Counted from the first letter of the stretch, positions 15,113 through 24,256 are shown. The stretch is 64,000 bases of DNA from Fusibacter_A sp965140735 (GCA_965140735.1 OZ223306.1:4278001-4342000), one strand, 5' to 3'. Translations and numbers: made by a program. Notes: generated by a model not told the origin, from the sequence alone.

Positions 15113-16510
15113 ATGAAACTGTACAATACGATGACTAAGCAAAAGGATGAATTTATACCTATAGAACCTGGTAAGGTGAGAATGTATGTGTGCGGACCAA
15201 CTGTTTACAATTTTTTTCATATTGGTAATGCAAGACCTTTTTTAATGTTTGATGCATTTAGAAGATATTTGGAGTATAGAGGATTTGAGGTCACTTACGT
15301 TCAAAATTTCACCGATGTAGATGACAAAATTATAAAAAAAGCTAATGAAGATTCCGTAAAAAGTACCGATATAAGTGAATTGTATATTGGTGAGTATTTT
15401 AAGGATGCGGATGCACTTGGTATTAAAAGAGCGACACATCATCCAAAGGTTACAGAGCACATGGATGAAATAATAGATTATATAAAAGATCTAGAAGATA
15501 ACGGTTTTGCATATGAGATTGATGGCAACGTTTACTTTGCAGTTTCTTCTTTTAAATCATATGGTAAACTTTCAAGACAGGCTCTTGAAGATTTGGAAGC
15601 GGGTGCTCGGATCGATGTTAGTGAAGAAAAAAGAAATCCCATGGATTTTGCACTTTGGAAAAGGAAAAAGGAAGGTGAACCTGCTTGGACAAGTCCGTGG
15701 GGAGAAGGGAGACCTGGATGGCATATTGAATGTTCAGTTATGAGTACTAAATATCTAGGAGAAACCATTGATATTCATGCAGGTGGGCAGGATCTTATTT
15801 TCCCACATCACGAAAATGAAATTGCTCAAAGTGAAGCCAAAACGGGGAAGAAATATGTGAACTATTGGATGCACAATGGCTATATTAATATAGAAAATCA
15901 AAAGATGTCAAAATCTTTGAATAATTTTTTCACCACAAGAGAGATATTAGAATCATTTGATGCTGATGTAGTTCGATTTTTTATGCTTTCAGCGCATTAT
16001 CGAAATCCAATTAATTTTAGTAGGGCTTTATTGGATAGTGCAAAAAATGGTTTAGATAGACTTTATAATCTCAGAGATAATTTAGAATACCTCATTGAAA
16101 ATGCCAGTACTTTAGAACTGCGAGATGATGAGTCTGAAACTTTAAAAACAGTCAAATCATATAAAGATAAGTTTATTGAGGTTATGGACGATGATTTTAA
16201 CTCGGCAGATGGCATTTCAGTGATCTTCGAATTGACACGGTATTTAAATACCGAGGCAAATTCGGATTCTTCAAAAATGTTCTTAACGCAGTCAAAAGAA
16301 TTGTTTGAAGAACTCACAAATGTACTTGGAATTGTACAAAAGGAAAAAGAATCCATTGATGATCAAATTGAAGCTTTGATTGAAAAAAGACAGCTTGCCA
16401 GAAAAAATAAAGACTTCGCGCTTGCAGATCAGATCAGAGATGAATTAAAACAACAAGGCGTCATACTTGAAGATACACCTCAAGGTGTTAAATGGCATAG
16501 AGAAGCATAG
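15113..16510 (+). CDS. cysS: Cysteine-tRNA ligase
   Basis: 465 residues, class I synthetase. MYVCGPTVYNFFHIGNARPF holds the zinc Cys and the HIGH-type motif; GWHIECS and GGQDLIFPHHENEIAQSEA hold the remaining zinc ligands; KMSKSLNNF near residue 263 is the KMSKS loop. A DALR/anticodon region ends the protein. SD GTGGAGG precedes the ATG. It is the first gene of cysS-mrnC-(small ORF)-thyX-rlmB, controlled by the T-box, so uncharged tRNA-Cys should raise the whole run unless internal stops intervene; none is obvious. Confidence 0.98.
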   Translation: MKLYNTMTKQKDEFIPIEPGKVRMYVCGPTVYNFFHIGNARPFLMFDAFRRYLEYRGFEVTYVQNFTDVDDKIIKKANEDSVKSTDISELYIGEYFKDADALGIKRATHHPKVTEHMDEIIDYIKDLEDNGFAYEIDGNVYFAVSSFKSYGKLSRQALEDLEAGARIDVSEEKRNPMDFALWKRKKEGEPAWTSPWGEGRPGWHIECSVMSTKYLGETIDIHAGGQDLIFPHHENEIAQSEAKTGKKYVNYWMHNGYINIENQKMSKSLNNFFTTREILESFDADVVRFFMLSAHYRNPINFSRALLDSAKNGLDRLYNLRDNLEYLIENASTLELRDDESETLKTVKSYKDKFIEVMDDDFNSADGISVIFELTRYLNTEANSDSSKMFLTQSKELFEELTNVLGIVQKEKESIDDQIEALIEKRQLARKNKDFALADQIRDELKQQGVILEDTPQGVKWHREA

Positions 16511-16519
16511 GAGTAGTGG

Positions 16520-16993
16520 ATGAATGAATTTTTAGAAACCCTTAAATTAGAGGCGTTAAAACAGATGGATGTGCAAATGCTCAATCCACTTAAACTTGCT
16601 TATTTGGGAGATGCAGTCTATGAGGCTTATATAAGGACTTATATTATATCGAAATATACGATGACGCCAAATGAGATGTCGAAATTAGCGGTTAAATATG
16701 TGAAGGCTTCTGCACAAGCGAAAATTGCAATGACTCTGCAAAATGAATTATCTGACTCTGAATGGACGATTATAAAACGTGGCAGAAATCAAAAGTCAGG
16801 CAGTGTGCCTAAAAATGCAATTTTAAGCGATTATAAGTATGCAACTGGTTTCGAAGCACTTATTGGTTATCTATATCTAGTAGGTGAAAAGGCGAGAGTC
16901 TATGAAATCATTGGAAGAGCTATTGAGATCATTGAGATGCCTGAAGCAACGAAACAGATAAATGATCCGGTGGAATCTACAAAGAATGATTGA
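16520..16993 (+). CDS. mrnC: Mini-ribonuclease III
   Basis: 157 residues. It carries only the RNase III catalytic fold, without the dsRNA-binding domain, and matures the ends of 23S rRNA. LAYLGDAVYEAYIRTYI contains the active-site Asp, and ATGFEALIGYLYL the second acidic site. It begins 10 bases after cysS, the standard Firmicutes arrangement. SD AGGAGTAG. Length is typical with a short extra tail. Confidence 0.95.
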   Translation: MNEFLETLKLEALKQMDVQMLNPLKLAYLGDAVYEAYIRTYIISKYTMTPNEMSKLAVKYVKASAQAKIAMTLQNELSDSEWTIIKRGRNQKSGSVPKNAILSDYKYATGFEALIGYLYLVGEKARVYEIIGRAIEIIEMPEATKQINDPVESTKND

Positions 16994-17043
16994 TGTGGGG
17001 ATTTTAAAGAGACGGGAAAAGAGATAAAGGAAAGTGTGAATTA

Positions 17044-17346
17044 ATGAAAATGAATACGAGAGAAAAGATCCTTTTAATTTCAGTGTCGGTACTATTGGTA
17101 GTAATCAGTGTGAAATCAGTATTTTTTGATGCCTTTAAGCCGAGTACGGATGCTGAAAAAGTAATGGTTAATGAAGCGCAGGCTTTTATAGAGAAAAAAC
17201 ATAATGGCATTCTTTATGATTCCCATCTGTTATCCACACGAATTATTCAAGTGGGTAAGACAGAAACCGATTTGACGAAGGTCCATTATCGTAAATATGT
17301 GGTTTTTTTATTCCCCTTTGGGGATGAATACAAAGATGTAGAATAA
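17044..17346 (+). CDS. Hypothetical membrane-anchored small protein
   Basis: 100 residues: a basic start (MKMNTREK), one hydrophobic anchor (about 9-27, ILLISVSVLLVVISVKSVFF), then a polar extracytoplasmic part ending KYVVFLFPFGDEYKDVE. SD AAAGGAAAG lies eight bases before the ATG. It is inserted between mrnC and thyX with short gaps and is probably cotranscribed. No family recognised. Confidence 0.7.
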   Translation: MKMNTREKILLISVSVLLVVISVKSVFFDAFKPSTDAEKVMVNEAQAFIEKKHNGILYDSHLLSTRIIQVGKTETDLTKVHYRKYVVFLFPFGDEYKDVE

Positions 17347-17359
17347 TGAGGAGAAAATT

Positions 17360-18118
17360 ATGAATGTTGCTATAATTGCGCATACACCTGATATTGAAAA
17401 AGTAATTGCTTCAGCGGCAAAGCTCTGCTATTCTCAAGTAGGTGTTGAAGAAATTTCTGAATCCATGGATACAGAGCAGGCAAATGTCTTCTTAGAGAAA
17501 CTGATGACATTTGGTCATTATTCGCCCCTTGAACACGCAAGTTTTACTTTTGCGGTTGAAGGGGTCAGTAGAGTTTTAACGCACCAATTGGTAAGACATA
17601 GAATTGCATCTTACTCACAGCAGTCTCAAAGGTATGTAAAGTTAGATCAATTCGAGTATATTATACCACCTGCAATTGAAGAGAATGAGGTTGCAAAAGC
17701 GTTGTTTGTTAAGGCGATGCAATCAGATCAGGAAACCTATAATCAGTTGACAGAAGTATTAGAGGCGACGCTTATAGAAAAAAACATGCAGTCAGGGATG
17801 AGTGAAAAAAAAGCGAGAGCAGCAGCTGAGAAAAAAGCAATAGAAGATGCGCGATTTGTTTTTCCAAATGCTTGCGAGAGTAAAATTGTACTGACGATGA
17901 ATTTAAGATCACTTCACAATTTTTTTGAACATAGATGTTGTGAACGCGCGCAATGGGAGATTAGAGCACTTGCAGTAGAAATGCTTAGACAAGTTAAAGC
18001 AGTTGCGCCAACACTTTTTGAAAAAAGTGGACCATCTTGTGTACGAGGTGTATGTAAAGAGGGGAAAATGACTTGTGGAAATTCGGTGGCAGTAAGGGCC
18101 TTTTTCGAGTCTTTATAA
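17360..18118 (+). CDS. thyX: FAD-dependent thymidylate synthase
   Basis: 252 residues. It makes dTMP from dUMP with methylene-tetrahydrofolate and reduced FAD. The ThyX signature RHRxxS appears in HQLVRHRIASYSQQSQRY. The substrate region NLRSLHNFFEHRCCERAQWE and the C-terminal CVRGVCKEGKMTCG of clostridial ThyX are present. SD GAGGAG precedes the ATG. The flavin enzyme, and not ThyA, fits an anaerobe. It lies in the usual mrnC-thyX-rlmB order. Confidence 0.96.
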   Translation: MNVAIIAHTPDIEKVIASAAKLCYSQVGVEEISESMDTEQANVFLEKLMTFGHYSPLEHASFTFAVEGVSRVLTHQLVRHRIASYSQQSQRYVKLDQFEYIIPPAIEENEVAKALFVKAMQSDQETYNQLTEVLEATLIEKNMQSGMSEKKARAAAEKKAIEDARFVFPNACESKIVLTMNLRSLHNFFEHRCCERAQWEIRALAVEMLRQVKAVAPTLFEKSGPSCVRGVCKEGKMTCGNSVAVRAFFESL

Positions 18119-18146
18119 TCGGTTAAAAATAGAAAGGATCTTGAAA

Positions 18147-18887
18147 ATGGAAGATATCATTTTTGGACGTAATCCAGTCTTGGAAGCTTTGGAAGCAGGC
18201 CGAGACATTAATAAATTAATTGTTTTAGAAGGTTCAAGGGATAAAACGCTTCAAAAGATAATTGATAAAGCTAAAGCACAACGAATCATTATTCAATTTT
18301 CAGAAAGAAAGATCTTGGATAGAGTTGCAGAGGGTGAAGCACATCAAGGTGTTGTAGCATATGTGGCTGCGTATGCCTATTTTGAAATAGAAGACATTTT
18401 AGAAGAGGCTAAAAAGAAAGATGAATCCCCATTTGTAATCATTTGTGATGAAATTAATGATCCACATAATTTGGGAAGTATTATAAGAACGGCAGATGCT
18501 GTAGGTGCACATGGGGTTATAATACCTAAAAGAAGGAGTGCTGCGCTTAATCAGACGGTGGCAAAAACATCATGTGGTGCAGTTGAATATGTGAAGGTTG
18601 CCAGAGTGACGAACATCGCTACAACGATTGATCGACTTAAGGAAATGGGATTTTGGATCGTTGGGACAGATATGTCAAATCAGACTTATTATGAGGCTAA
18701 TTTAACAGGTAGTATTGGTGTTGTCGTCGGTAACGAAGGGAAAGGTATGAGCCGACTTGTAAAGGAAAAGTGTGATTTTGTTGTTTCAATTCCAATGCGA
18801 GGTCATGTGGATTCTTTAAACGCATCTGTAGCATCGGGGATTGTCATGTATGAAGTTTTAAGACAGAGAACCGTTTGTAAAAAGTAA
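18147..18887 (+). CDS. rlmB: 23S rRNA (guanosine-2'-O-)-methyltransferase RlmB
   Basis: 246 residues, SpoU-family (SPOUT) methyltransferase acting at G2251 of 23S rRNA. The substrate-binding N domain (about 1-75, IIFGRNPVLEAL) is followed by the knotted domain with motif I DEINDPHNLGSIIRTADAVG, motif II VVVGNEGKGMS and motif III IPMRGHVDSLNASVA. The ATG at 18147 suits the SD AAAGGA; a TTG at 18141 is less likely. A promoter for sigH begins just after its stop. Confidence 0.96.
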   Translation: MEDIIFGRNPVLEALEAGRDINKLIVLEGSRDKTLQKIIDKAKAQRIIIQFSERKILDRVAEGEAHQGVVAYVAAYAYFEIEDILEEAKKKDESPFVIICDEINDPHNLGSIIRTADAVGAHGVIIPKRRSAALNQTVAKTSCGAVEYVKVARVTNIATTIDRLKEMGFWIVGTDMSNQTYYEANLTGSIGVVVGNEGKGMSRLVKEKCDFVVSIPMRGHVDSLNASVASGIVMYEVLRQRTVCKK

Positions 18888-18892
18888 ACTGC

Positions 18893-18922
18893 TTGACGAT
18901 GCGAATATTAATAATATATAAT
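18893..18922 (+). promoter_or_regulatory. Promoter of sigH
   Basis: TTGACG (18893-18898), an 18-bp spacer and a perfect TATAAT (18917-18922), followed by an 83-base 5' region before the start codon. Confidence 0.7.
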
Positions 18923-19005
18923 AATTTGTGAGTTTAAGTATGTGGTCAAAGTGTTTTATTGTAAAATAGAATAGAAGGCATTTGTAAGCAGTGGAGGATT
19001 TCTGA

Positions 19006-19644
19006 ATGGAGCGACTAATAAATACGGACAGACCCAGTTATGATTTTTCAAATGAAGAAATTCTAGTAGAACTCGCAAAAAAAGGAGACTCTAAAGCACA
19101 AGAGGAACTTATTAAAAAATATAAGAATTTTGTAAGATCAAAGGCGAGAACGTATTTTTTAATAGGCGCTGATAGAGAAGATATCATACAAGAGGGCATG
19201 ATTGGTTTGTTTAAAGCTATTAGAGATTACAAACCCGATAAAATTTCTTCTTTTCGGACATTTGCAGAACTTTGTATTAAACGACAAATGATCACAGCGA
19301 TAAAGACTGCTACGAGACAAAAGCATATTCCGTTGAACTCGTATGTTTCTTTGAATAAACCGATTTTTGATGAAGAGTCAGATAGATCCATGTATGAAAT
19401 GGTGACAAATAGTAAAGAACTAGATCCAGAACATTTGGTCATAAGACGTGAAGAACTTGACATGATTGAAACTAAAATGGGTGAAGTACTGAGTGACTTA
19501 GAATGGCAAGTATTGAGTTCCTATTTAGATGGTAGATCTTATCAAGAAATAGCGATACAGATGAATCGACATGTTAAATCAGTTGATAATGCACTTCAAC
19601 GGGTTAAAAAGAAATTGGAAAAATTTTTAGAAGATAAAAACTAG
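19006..19644 (+). CDS. sigH: RNA polymerase sigma factor SigH (sporulation/stationary phase)
   Basis: 212 residues. Region 2 (KYKNFVRSKARTYFLIGADREDIIQEGMIG) and region 4 (LDGRSYQEIAIQMNRHVKSVDNALQRVKKKL) match SigH, which starts the sporulation programme in Bacilli and Clostridia. SD GGAGG (18993-18997) precedes the ATG. Its place between rlmB and the tuf/rpmG/secE/nusG genes is the conserved Firmicutes location. Presence of sigH supports a spore-forming lineage but does not prove sporulation. Confidence 0.96.
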   Translation: MERLINTDRPSYDFSNEEILVELAKKGDSKAQEELIKKYKNFVRSKARTYFLIGADREDIIQEGMIGLFKAIRDYKPDKISSFRTFAELCIKRQMITAIKTATRQKHIPLNSYVSLNKPIFDEESDRSMYEMVTNSKELDPEHLVIRREELDMIETKMGEVLSDLEWQVLSSYLDGRSYQEIAIQMNRHVKSVDNALQRVKKKLEKFLEDKN

Positions 19645-19864
19645 AAAATGTATTTGACATTATGATAATCTATTTAAAAGTAAAGTTTTGAAAATTGTTT
19701 ATTTGTTCTTGAATAAATGCAGGGCATTTATTTAATAAATATCAGAAAATGTTTAGTGGTCTTAAAGTGTGATACATAACCCCTAATGTGGTTGGATGAA
19801 ATCCTTTTAAGCTATAAGCAGTTTCGAAATATACTATTATAATTTTAAGGGAGGAATACTCAAA

Positions 19865-21055
19865 ATGGCAAAGCAAAAATTCGAAAGAAATAAACCGCAT
19901 TGTAATATCGGAACAATTGGTCACGTTGACCACGGTAAAACAACTTTAACAGCAGCAATCACAAAAGTATTATTCGAAAAATACCAATTAGGCGAAAAAG
20001 TTGATTTTGATAATATCGATAAAGCACCAGAAGAGAGAGAAAGAGGTATCACAATCTCTACAGCTCACGTTGAGTACGAAACACCAGCTAGACATTACGC
20101 TCACGTAGACTGTCCAGGTCATGCTGACTACGTTAAAAACATGATCACAGGTGCAGCACAAATGGATGGATCAATCTTAGTTGTATCAGCAGCAGATGGT
20201 CCAATGCCACAAACAAGAGAGCATATCCTATTATCAAGACAAGTAGGCGTTCCATACATCGTTGTTTTCTTAAACAAATGTGATATGGTAGATGACGAAG
20301 AATTATTAGAATTAGTTGAAATGGAAGTAAGAGAATTACTTTCAGAATATGACTTCCCAGGCGATGATACACCAATCATCAGAGGATCAGCATTAAAAGC
20401 ACTTGAAGGTGATGCAGAATGGGCAGAAAAAATCGTTGAATTATTTGAAGTAATCGATGAGTACATTCCACAACCAGAAAGAGCAACAGATAAACCTTTC
20501 TTAATGCCAGTAGAAGACGTGTTCTCAATCACAGGTAGAGGAACAGTAGCTACAGGAAGAATCGACAGAGGTATCATCAAAGTATCAGAAGAAGTAGAAA
20601 TCGTAGGCTTAACAGAAGAGTCAAGAAAAGTAGTTGTAACAGGCGTAGAAATGTTCAAGAAATTACTAGATCAAGGACAAGCAGGGGATAACGTAGGTTT
20701 ACTTTTAAGAGGCGTACAAAGAACAGACATCCAAAGAGGACAAGTTCTTTCTAAACCAGGTACAATTAAACCACATACAAAATTCGAAGCACAAGTATAC
20801 GTTCTTACAAAAGAAGAGGGTGGAAGACATACGCCATTCTTCAAAGGTTACAGACCACAATTCTTCTTCAGAACAACTGACGTAACAGGTTCAATCAACT
20901 TACCAGAAGGCGTAGAAATGTGTATGCCTGGTGATAACGTTGAAATGAGCATCGAACTTATTTCACCAATCGCGATTGAAGAAGGTGTAAAATTCTCAAT
21001 CCGTGAAGGTGGTAGAACAGTAGGTTCTGGTAACGTTAATAAGATCACTCAATAA
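19865..21055 (+). CDS. tuf: Elongation factor Tu, copy 1
   Basis: 396 residues. It delivers aminoacyl-tRNA to the ribosome. GTP-binding motifs are GHVDHGKTT, DCPGHADYV and NKCDMVDD, followed by beta domains 2 and 3. It stands alone between sigH and rpmG with SD GGGAGGAA and its own terminator. TTGACA at 19654 is a possible -35, but I could not find a good matching -10; ATTTATTtAATAAAT (19726-19740) is a palindrome in the leader. It differs from copy 2 by four conservative residues and about 13 bases, all in the first 600 bases of the gene. Confidence 0.98.
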   Translation: MAKQKFERNKPHCNIGTIGHVDHGKTTLTAAITKVLFEKYQLGEKVDFDNIDKAPEERERGITISTAHVEYETPARHYAHVDCPGHADYVKNMITGAAQMDGSILVVSAADGPMPQTREHILLSRQVGVPYIVVFLNKCDMVDDEELLELVEMEVRELLSEYDFPGDDTPIIRGSALKALEGDAEWAEKIVELFEVIDEYIPQPERATDKPFLMPVEDVFSITGRGTVATGRIDRGIIKVSEEVEIVGLTEESRKVVVTGVEMFKKLLDQGQAGDNVGLLLRGVQRTDIQRGQVLSKPGTIKPHTKFEAQVYVLTKEEGGRHTPFFKGYRPQFFFRTTDVTGSINLPEGVEMCMPGDNVEMSIELISPIAIEEGVKFSIREGGRTVGSGNVNKITQ

Positions 21056-21172
21056 AATAAATCTTCGCTTTTAAAATCTTTTATTGAAAAAAAATGAGAA
21101 GTAGTATAAAATACTATAGGTAATTAAAACTTAATCTGACTAAACTATATTTTCTAACAACTAAATTAGAAG

Positions 21173-21206
21173 ATAAGGACTAGTGGCAACTAGTCCTTAT
21201 TTAACT
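21173..21206 (+). terminator. Terminator of tuf copy 1
   Basis: ATAAGGACTAGT (21173-21184), loop GGCA, ACTAGTCCTTAT (21189-21200): a perfect 12-bp stem followed by TTAACTT. Confidence 0.8.
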
Positions 21207-21264
21207 TAGAACAATCTGGGATATTAACAATAATTCATACCTTGAAAATTAGGTGAAAGCTTTG

Positions 21265-21312
21265 TTGACAACAAAACCATTTTGTGATAGGTTTAATTAG
21301 TAATGTTATAGT
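21265..21312 (+). promoter_or_regulatory. Candidate promoter region of rpmG-secE-nusG
   Basis: TTGACA (21265-21270) is a perfect -35, but the -10 at 17 bp is only TAGGTT. A better extended -10, TGT-TATAGT (21304-21312), lies further down without a good -35. Which is used cannot be told by eye. Confidence 0.45.
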
Positions 21313-21367
21313 GGAGTATAGTGTGCATTGCCAGGCACGGACAATAGTCGTTGTAGGAGGTGTCAAA

Positions 21368-21517
21368 ATGAGAGTTAATATCACATTAGCATGTACTGAG
21401 TGCAAAAACAGAAATTACAACACTACAAAGAACAAAAGAAACAACCCAGACAGAATTGAAATGAATAAATATTGTAAATTCTGTAAAAAACACACGCTTC
21501 ATAAAGAGACTAAGTAG
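21368..21517 (+). CDS. rpmG: 50S ribosomal protein L33
   Basis: 49 residues. The zinc-ribbon form of L33, with CTEC and CKFC (four cysteines). SD AGGAGGTG lies before the ATG at 21368; an in-frame upstream start at 21284 has no SD and adds nothing conserved. It heads the rpmG-secE-nusG unit. Confidence 0.96.
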   Translation: MRVNITLACTECKNRNYNTTKNKRNNPDRIEMNKYCKFCKKHTLHKETK

Positions 21518-21547
21518 TTTCAAAATTAGAGTAAGGGGTTGAGATAA

Positions 21548-21754
21548 ATGGCTTCTAGTAATTTAAAAGAAAAGAAACCAGGCGCAGGCAAGTTTTTTAA
21601 AGGTGTAAGAAGTGAGATTAAAAAAGTAACTTGGCCAACAAGAAAAGACGTATGGCAATATACACTTGTAGTATTAGCGATGTGTTTAATTTCAGCAGTC
21701 ACAATTGGAATTCTAGACGCGGTCTTCAAGTTCTTATTTAACTTATTTGCTTAG
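21548..21754 (+). CDS. secE: Preprotein translocase subunit SecE
   Basis: 68 residues, the short single-anchor form usual in Firmicutes. The conserved amphipathic helix KGVRSEIKKVTWPTRKDV precedes one membrane segment (about 38-62). It clamps SecY, encoded here at 46363-47628. SD AGGGGTTGAG. nusG follows after 52 bases. Confidence 0.95.
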   Translation: MASSNLKEKKPGAGKFFKGVRSEIKKVTWPTRKDVWQYTLVVLAMCLISAVTIGILDAVFKFLFNLFA

Positions 21755-21806
21755 ACTAATCAAATAGCAATGGGAGGAGGTTTGAGGTTCTAAAAACCGA
21801 GAGAAC

Positions 21807-22331
21807 ATGGCGGAAACTGATCAAGCGAGATGGTATGTCGTTCACACATACTCAGGACATGAGAATAAAGTGAAGGCGAATATCGAAAAAATCGTTGAAA
21901 ATAGAGGCATGGAGGATGTTATCATAGAAGTTGTCGTTCCAACTGAAATCGTAGTTGAGATCAAAAACGGCAAAAGAAAAGATAAATCTAAAAAAATCTT
22001 CCCAGGTTATGCGTTAGTAAAAATGATTATGACTGATGAATCATGGTACGTCGTGAGAAACACACGTGGCGTTACTGGATTTGTAGGTCCGGGTTCCAAA
22101 CCGATTCCTTTAACTGAGGAAGAAGTATTGACAATGGGATTAGAAAAAAGAAGTATTGAAGTTGACTTTGAAGTTGGCGATTCAATTACTGTTATTTCTG
22201 GACCTTTTGAGAGCTTCATCGGAACAGTTGAAGAAATTCACTTGGAAAGACAATCTATTAAAGCATTGATTTCAATGTTTGGTAGAGAAACCCCAGTCGA
22301 ATTAGGATTCGATCAAATACAAAGAGATTAA
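21807..22331 (+). CDS. nusG: Transcription termination/antitermination factor NusG
   Basis: 174 residues. An NGN domain (WYVVHTYSGHENKVKANIE) binds the RNA polymerase clamp, and a C-terminal KOW domain (VISGPFESFIGTVEEIH) contacts partners such as S10 or Rho. SD GGGAGGAGG lies some 28 bases before the ATG at 21807, so spacing is long; GAGAGAAC is nearer. No in-frame start fits better. It precedes rplK as in nearly all bacteria. Confidence 0.97.
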   Translation: MAETDQARWYVVHTYSGHENKVKANIEKIVENRGMEDVIIEVVVPTEIVVEIKNGKRKDKSKKIFPGYALVKMIMTDESWYVVRNTRGVTGFVGPGSKPIPLTEEEVLTMGLEKRSIEVDFEVGDSITVISGPFESFIGTVEEIHLERQSIKALISMFGRETPVELGFDQIQRD

Positions 22332-22355
22332 ATAAATCAAGGAGGTGCACTGTAA

Positions 22356-22781
22356 ATGGCTAAAAAAGTTACAGGCCTAGTTAAGTTACAAATTCCTGCA
22401 GGAAAAGCGACACCAGCACCACCAGTTGGTCCAGCTCTTGGACAACAAGGTGTGAATATTATGCAATTCTGTAAAGAATTCAATGCAAAGACTGCAGATC
22501 AAGCAGGTTTGATCATTCCGGTAGTAATTACTGTATACCAAGATAGATCATACACATTTATCACTAAAACGCCTCCAGCGGCAGTTTTATTAAAAAAGGC
22601 AGCTGGCGTAGAAAGCGGATCTAGTGAACCAAACAAGAAAAAAGTAGCAACTGTAAAAAGAGCAAAAATTAAAGAAATCGCAGAATTAAAAATGCCTGAT
22701 TTGAATGCTGGTAGTGTTGAAGCAGCTATGAGCATGATCGAAGGTACAGCAAGAAGTATGGGATTCCTTGTAGAAGACTAA
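22356..22781 (+). CDS. rplK: 50S ribosomal protein L11
   Basis: 141 residues, the standard length. L11 binds the GTPase-associated centre of 23S rRNA and carries the proline-rich switch PAGKATPAPPVGPALGQ. The C-terminal RNA-binding domain ends with GTARSMGFLVED. SD AAGGAGGTG. It is followed by rplA. Confidence 0.98.
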   Translation: MAKKVTGLVKLQIPAGKATPAPPVGPALGQQGVNIMQFCKEFNAKTADQAGLIIPVVITVYQDRSYTFITKTPPAAVLLKKAAGVESGSSEPNKKKVATVKRAKIKEIAELKMPDLNAGSVEAAMSMIEGTARSMGFLVED

Positions 22782-22846
22782 TACGAGTGCTGATTGTTTT
22801 TTGTAGTGGGAGGAATCACCGTTAGAACCACGAAGGAGGAAGAAAA

Positions 22847-23539
22847 ATGCCAAAAAGAGGTAAGCATTATCAAGATTCAGTTAAGCTTGTAGAAAAAGAT
22901 AAATTCTATGAACTTGATGAAGCTGTAAAATTAGTAAAGCAAACTGCGAAAGCTAAGTTTGATGAAACAGTAGAGTTACACATTAAGTTAGGTGTCGATG
23001 GTAGACATGCGGATCAACAAGTAAGAGGCGCAATCGTGTTACCACATGGTACTGGTAATACAAAAAAAGTCCTCGTTATTGCAAAAGGTGAAAAAGCAGC
23101 TGAAGCTGAAAAAGCTGGCGCGGATTACTTTGGTGCAGAAGATATCATCGCTAAAATCCAAAATGAAAACTGGTTTGATTACGATGTAATCGTAGCAACA
23201 CCAGACATGATGGGACAACTTGGACGACTTGGTAGAGTGTTAGGTCCAAAAGGGTTAATGCCAAACCCTAAATCAGGAACTGTTACTTTTGATATCGAAA
23301 AAGCTGTTAATGAAATTAAAGCAGGTAAAGTAGAATACAGATTGGATAAAACTAATATTATTCATGTTTCTATAGGTAAAGCATCTTTTACAGAAGCTCA
23401 ACTTCAAGAAAATATGAATGGATTAATTGAAGCCGTAATTAAAGCTAAACCAGCTGCTGCTAAAGGAACTTATTTAAGAAGTGTTACTTTAGCAACAACA
23501 ATGGGTCCTGGTATCAAAGTTAACGCAGCAAAATTATAA
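22847..23539 (+). CDS. rplA: 50S ribosomal protein L1
   Basis: 230 residues. It forms the mobile L1 stalk at the ribosomal E site and in many bacteria represses its own operon by binding the mRNA. The family motif GRVLGPKGLMPNPKSGTVT is intact. SD AAGGAGG. After its stop comes the L10 leader, which separates it from rplJ-rplL. Confidence 0.98.
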   Translation: MPKRGKHYQDSVKLVEKDKFYELDEAVKLVKQTAKAKFDETVELHIKLGVDGRHADQQVRGAIVLPHGTGNTKKVLVIAKGEKAAEAEKAGADYFGAEDIIAKIQNENWFDYDVIVATPDMMGQLGRLGRVLGPKGLMPNPKSGTVTFDIEKAVNEIKAGKVEYRLDKTNIIHVSIGKASFTEAQLQENMNGLIEAVIKAKPAAAKGTYLRSVTLATTMGPGIKVNAAKL

Positions 23540-23592
23540 TTGACAATAAGTAATTTCTCTGGTAGAATTACTTTGTTGTAAAAATGAATGTA

Positions 23593-23698
23593 AACCGTAG
23601 ACAGTAGGTGCTTATGCTTAATTTCCTACCGAGGTCAGGATAAATAGTTTATTTCGATAAATTATAGCCTCTCTTGTCTACGGAAGAGAGGCTTTATT
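23593..23698 (+). ncRNA. Ribosomal protein L10 leader (attenuator of rplJ-rplL)
   Basis: A cis-acting RNA bound by the L10(L12)4 complex. CCGTAGACA (23595-23603) can pair with TGTCTACGG (23675-23683), enclosing the conserved CCTACCGAGGTC segment. Alternatively GCCTCTCT (23667-23674) and AGAGAGGC (23685-23692) form a terminator followed by TTTATTT. The two structures exclude each other because the TGTCTACGG strand lies in the terminator loop region. This is the classic L10 leader layout. Confidence 0.88.
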
Positions 23699-23722
23699 TA
23701 ATATAAACAAGGAGGTGGACAA

Positions 23723-24220
23723 ATGTCACAAAATCTTGAAAACAAAAAGATTGTTGTTGAAGAAATCAAAGAGAAATTTTCATCTGCTAAGTCTGCTGTT
23801 CTTGTAGATTACAGAGGGTTAACGGTTGAAGAGTCAACTGAACTTAGAAGTAAGTTTAGAGCAGCTGGCGTTGATTACAAAGTTTACAAAAATAACTTAG
23901 TGAAATTGGCGATTAAAGATACAGCATTCGAACCATTATCTCAAGATTTGACTGGTCCAAACGCAATTGCTTTCGGTATCGAAGATGCAGTTGTACCAGC
24001 TAAAATTGTTAAAGAGTTTGCTAAATCACATAAAAACCTTGAATTAAAATCAGGTGTTGTTGATGGCAGCTACTGTAATCTCGAACAGATTATTCAAATT
24101 GCAGATTTACCGTCAAAAGAAGTTCTTATTGGAAGATTCCTTGGAAGTGTCAAGGCACCAATTTCAAACTTTGCGTATTTCTTATCAAATCTTATTAATG
24201 AAAAAGAAGCACAAGCATAA
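23723..24220 (+). CDS. rplJ: 50S ribosomal protein L10
   Basis: 165 residues. The N-terminal domain (VLVDYRGLTVEESTELR) binds 23S rRNA at the stalk base, and the C-terminal helix carries the L7/L12 dimers. SD AAGGAGGTGG. Expression should be damped by the leader RNA directly upstream when L10-L12 is in excess. Confidence 0.98.
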   Translation: MSQNLENKKIVVEEIKEKFSSAKSAVLVDYRGLTVEESTELRSKFRAAGVDYKVYKNNLVKLAIKDTAFEPLSQDLTGPNAIAFGIEDAVVPAKIVKEFAKSHKNLELKSGVVDGSYCNLEQIIQIADLPSKEVLIGRFLGSVKAPISNFAYFLSNLINEKEAQA

Positions 24221-24256
24221 TTTAAAGGCTTGTTAAAAATCCGGAGGTGTAAAACA

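Noticed and set aside
19645..19864. Full promoter for tuf copy 1
   Set aside because: TTGACA at 19654 has no acceptable -10 at 16-18 bp, and the TATAAT at 19838 is too close to the start codon to be useful.
20128..20658. 176-codon minus-strand ORF inside tuf, with a twin at 35902-36432
   Set aside because: A shadow of the biased tuf codons; it has no SD, and the twin arises only because tuf is duplicated.
21056..21367. tRNA gene between tuf and rpmG, as seen in some Firmicutes
   Set aside because: No cloverleaf, TTCRANY loop or CCA-adjacent acceptor stem could be drawn.
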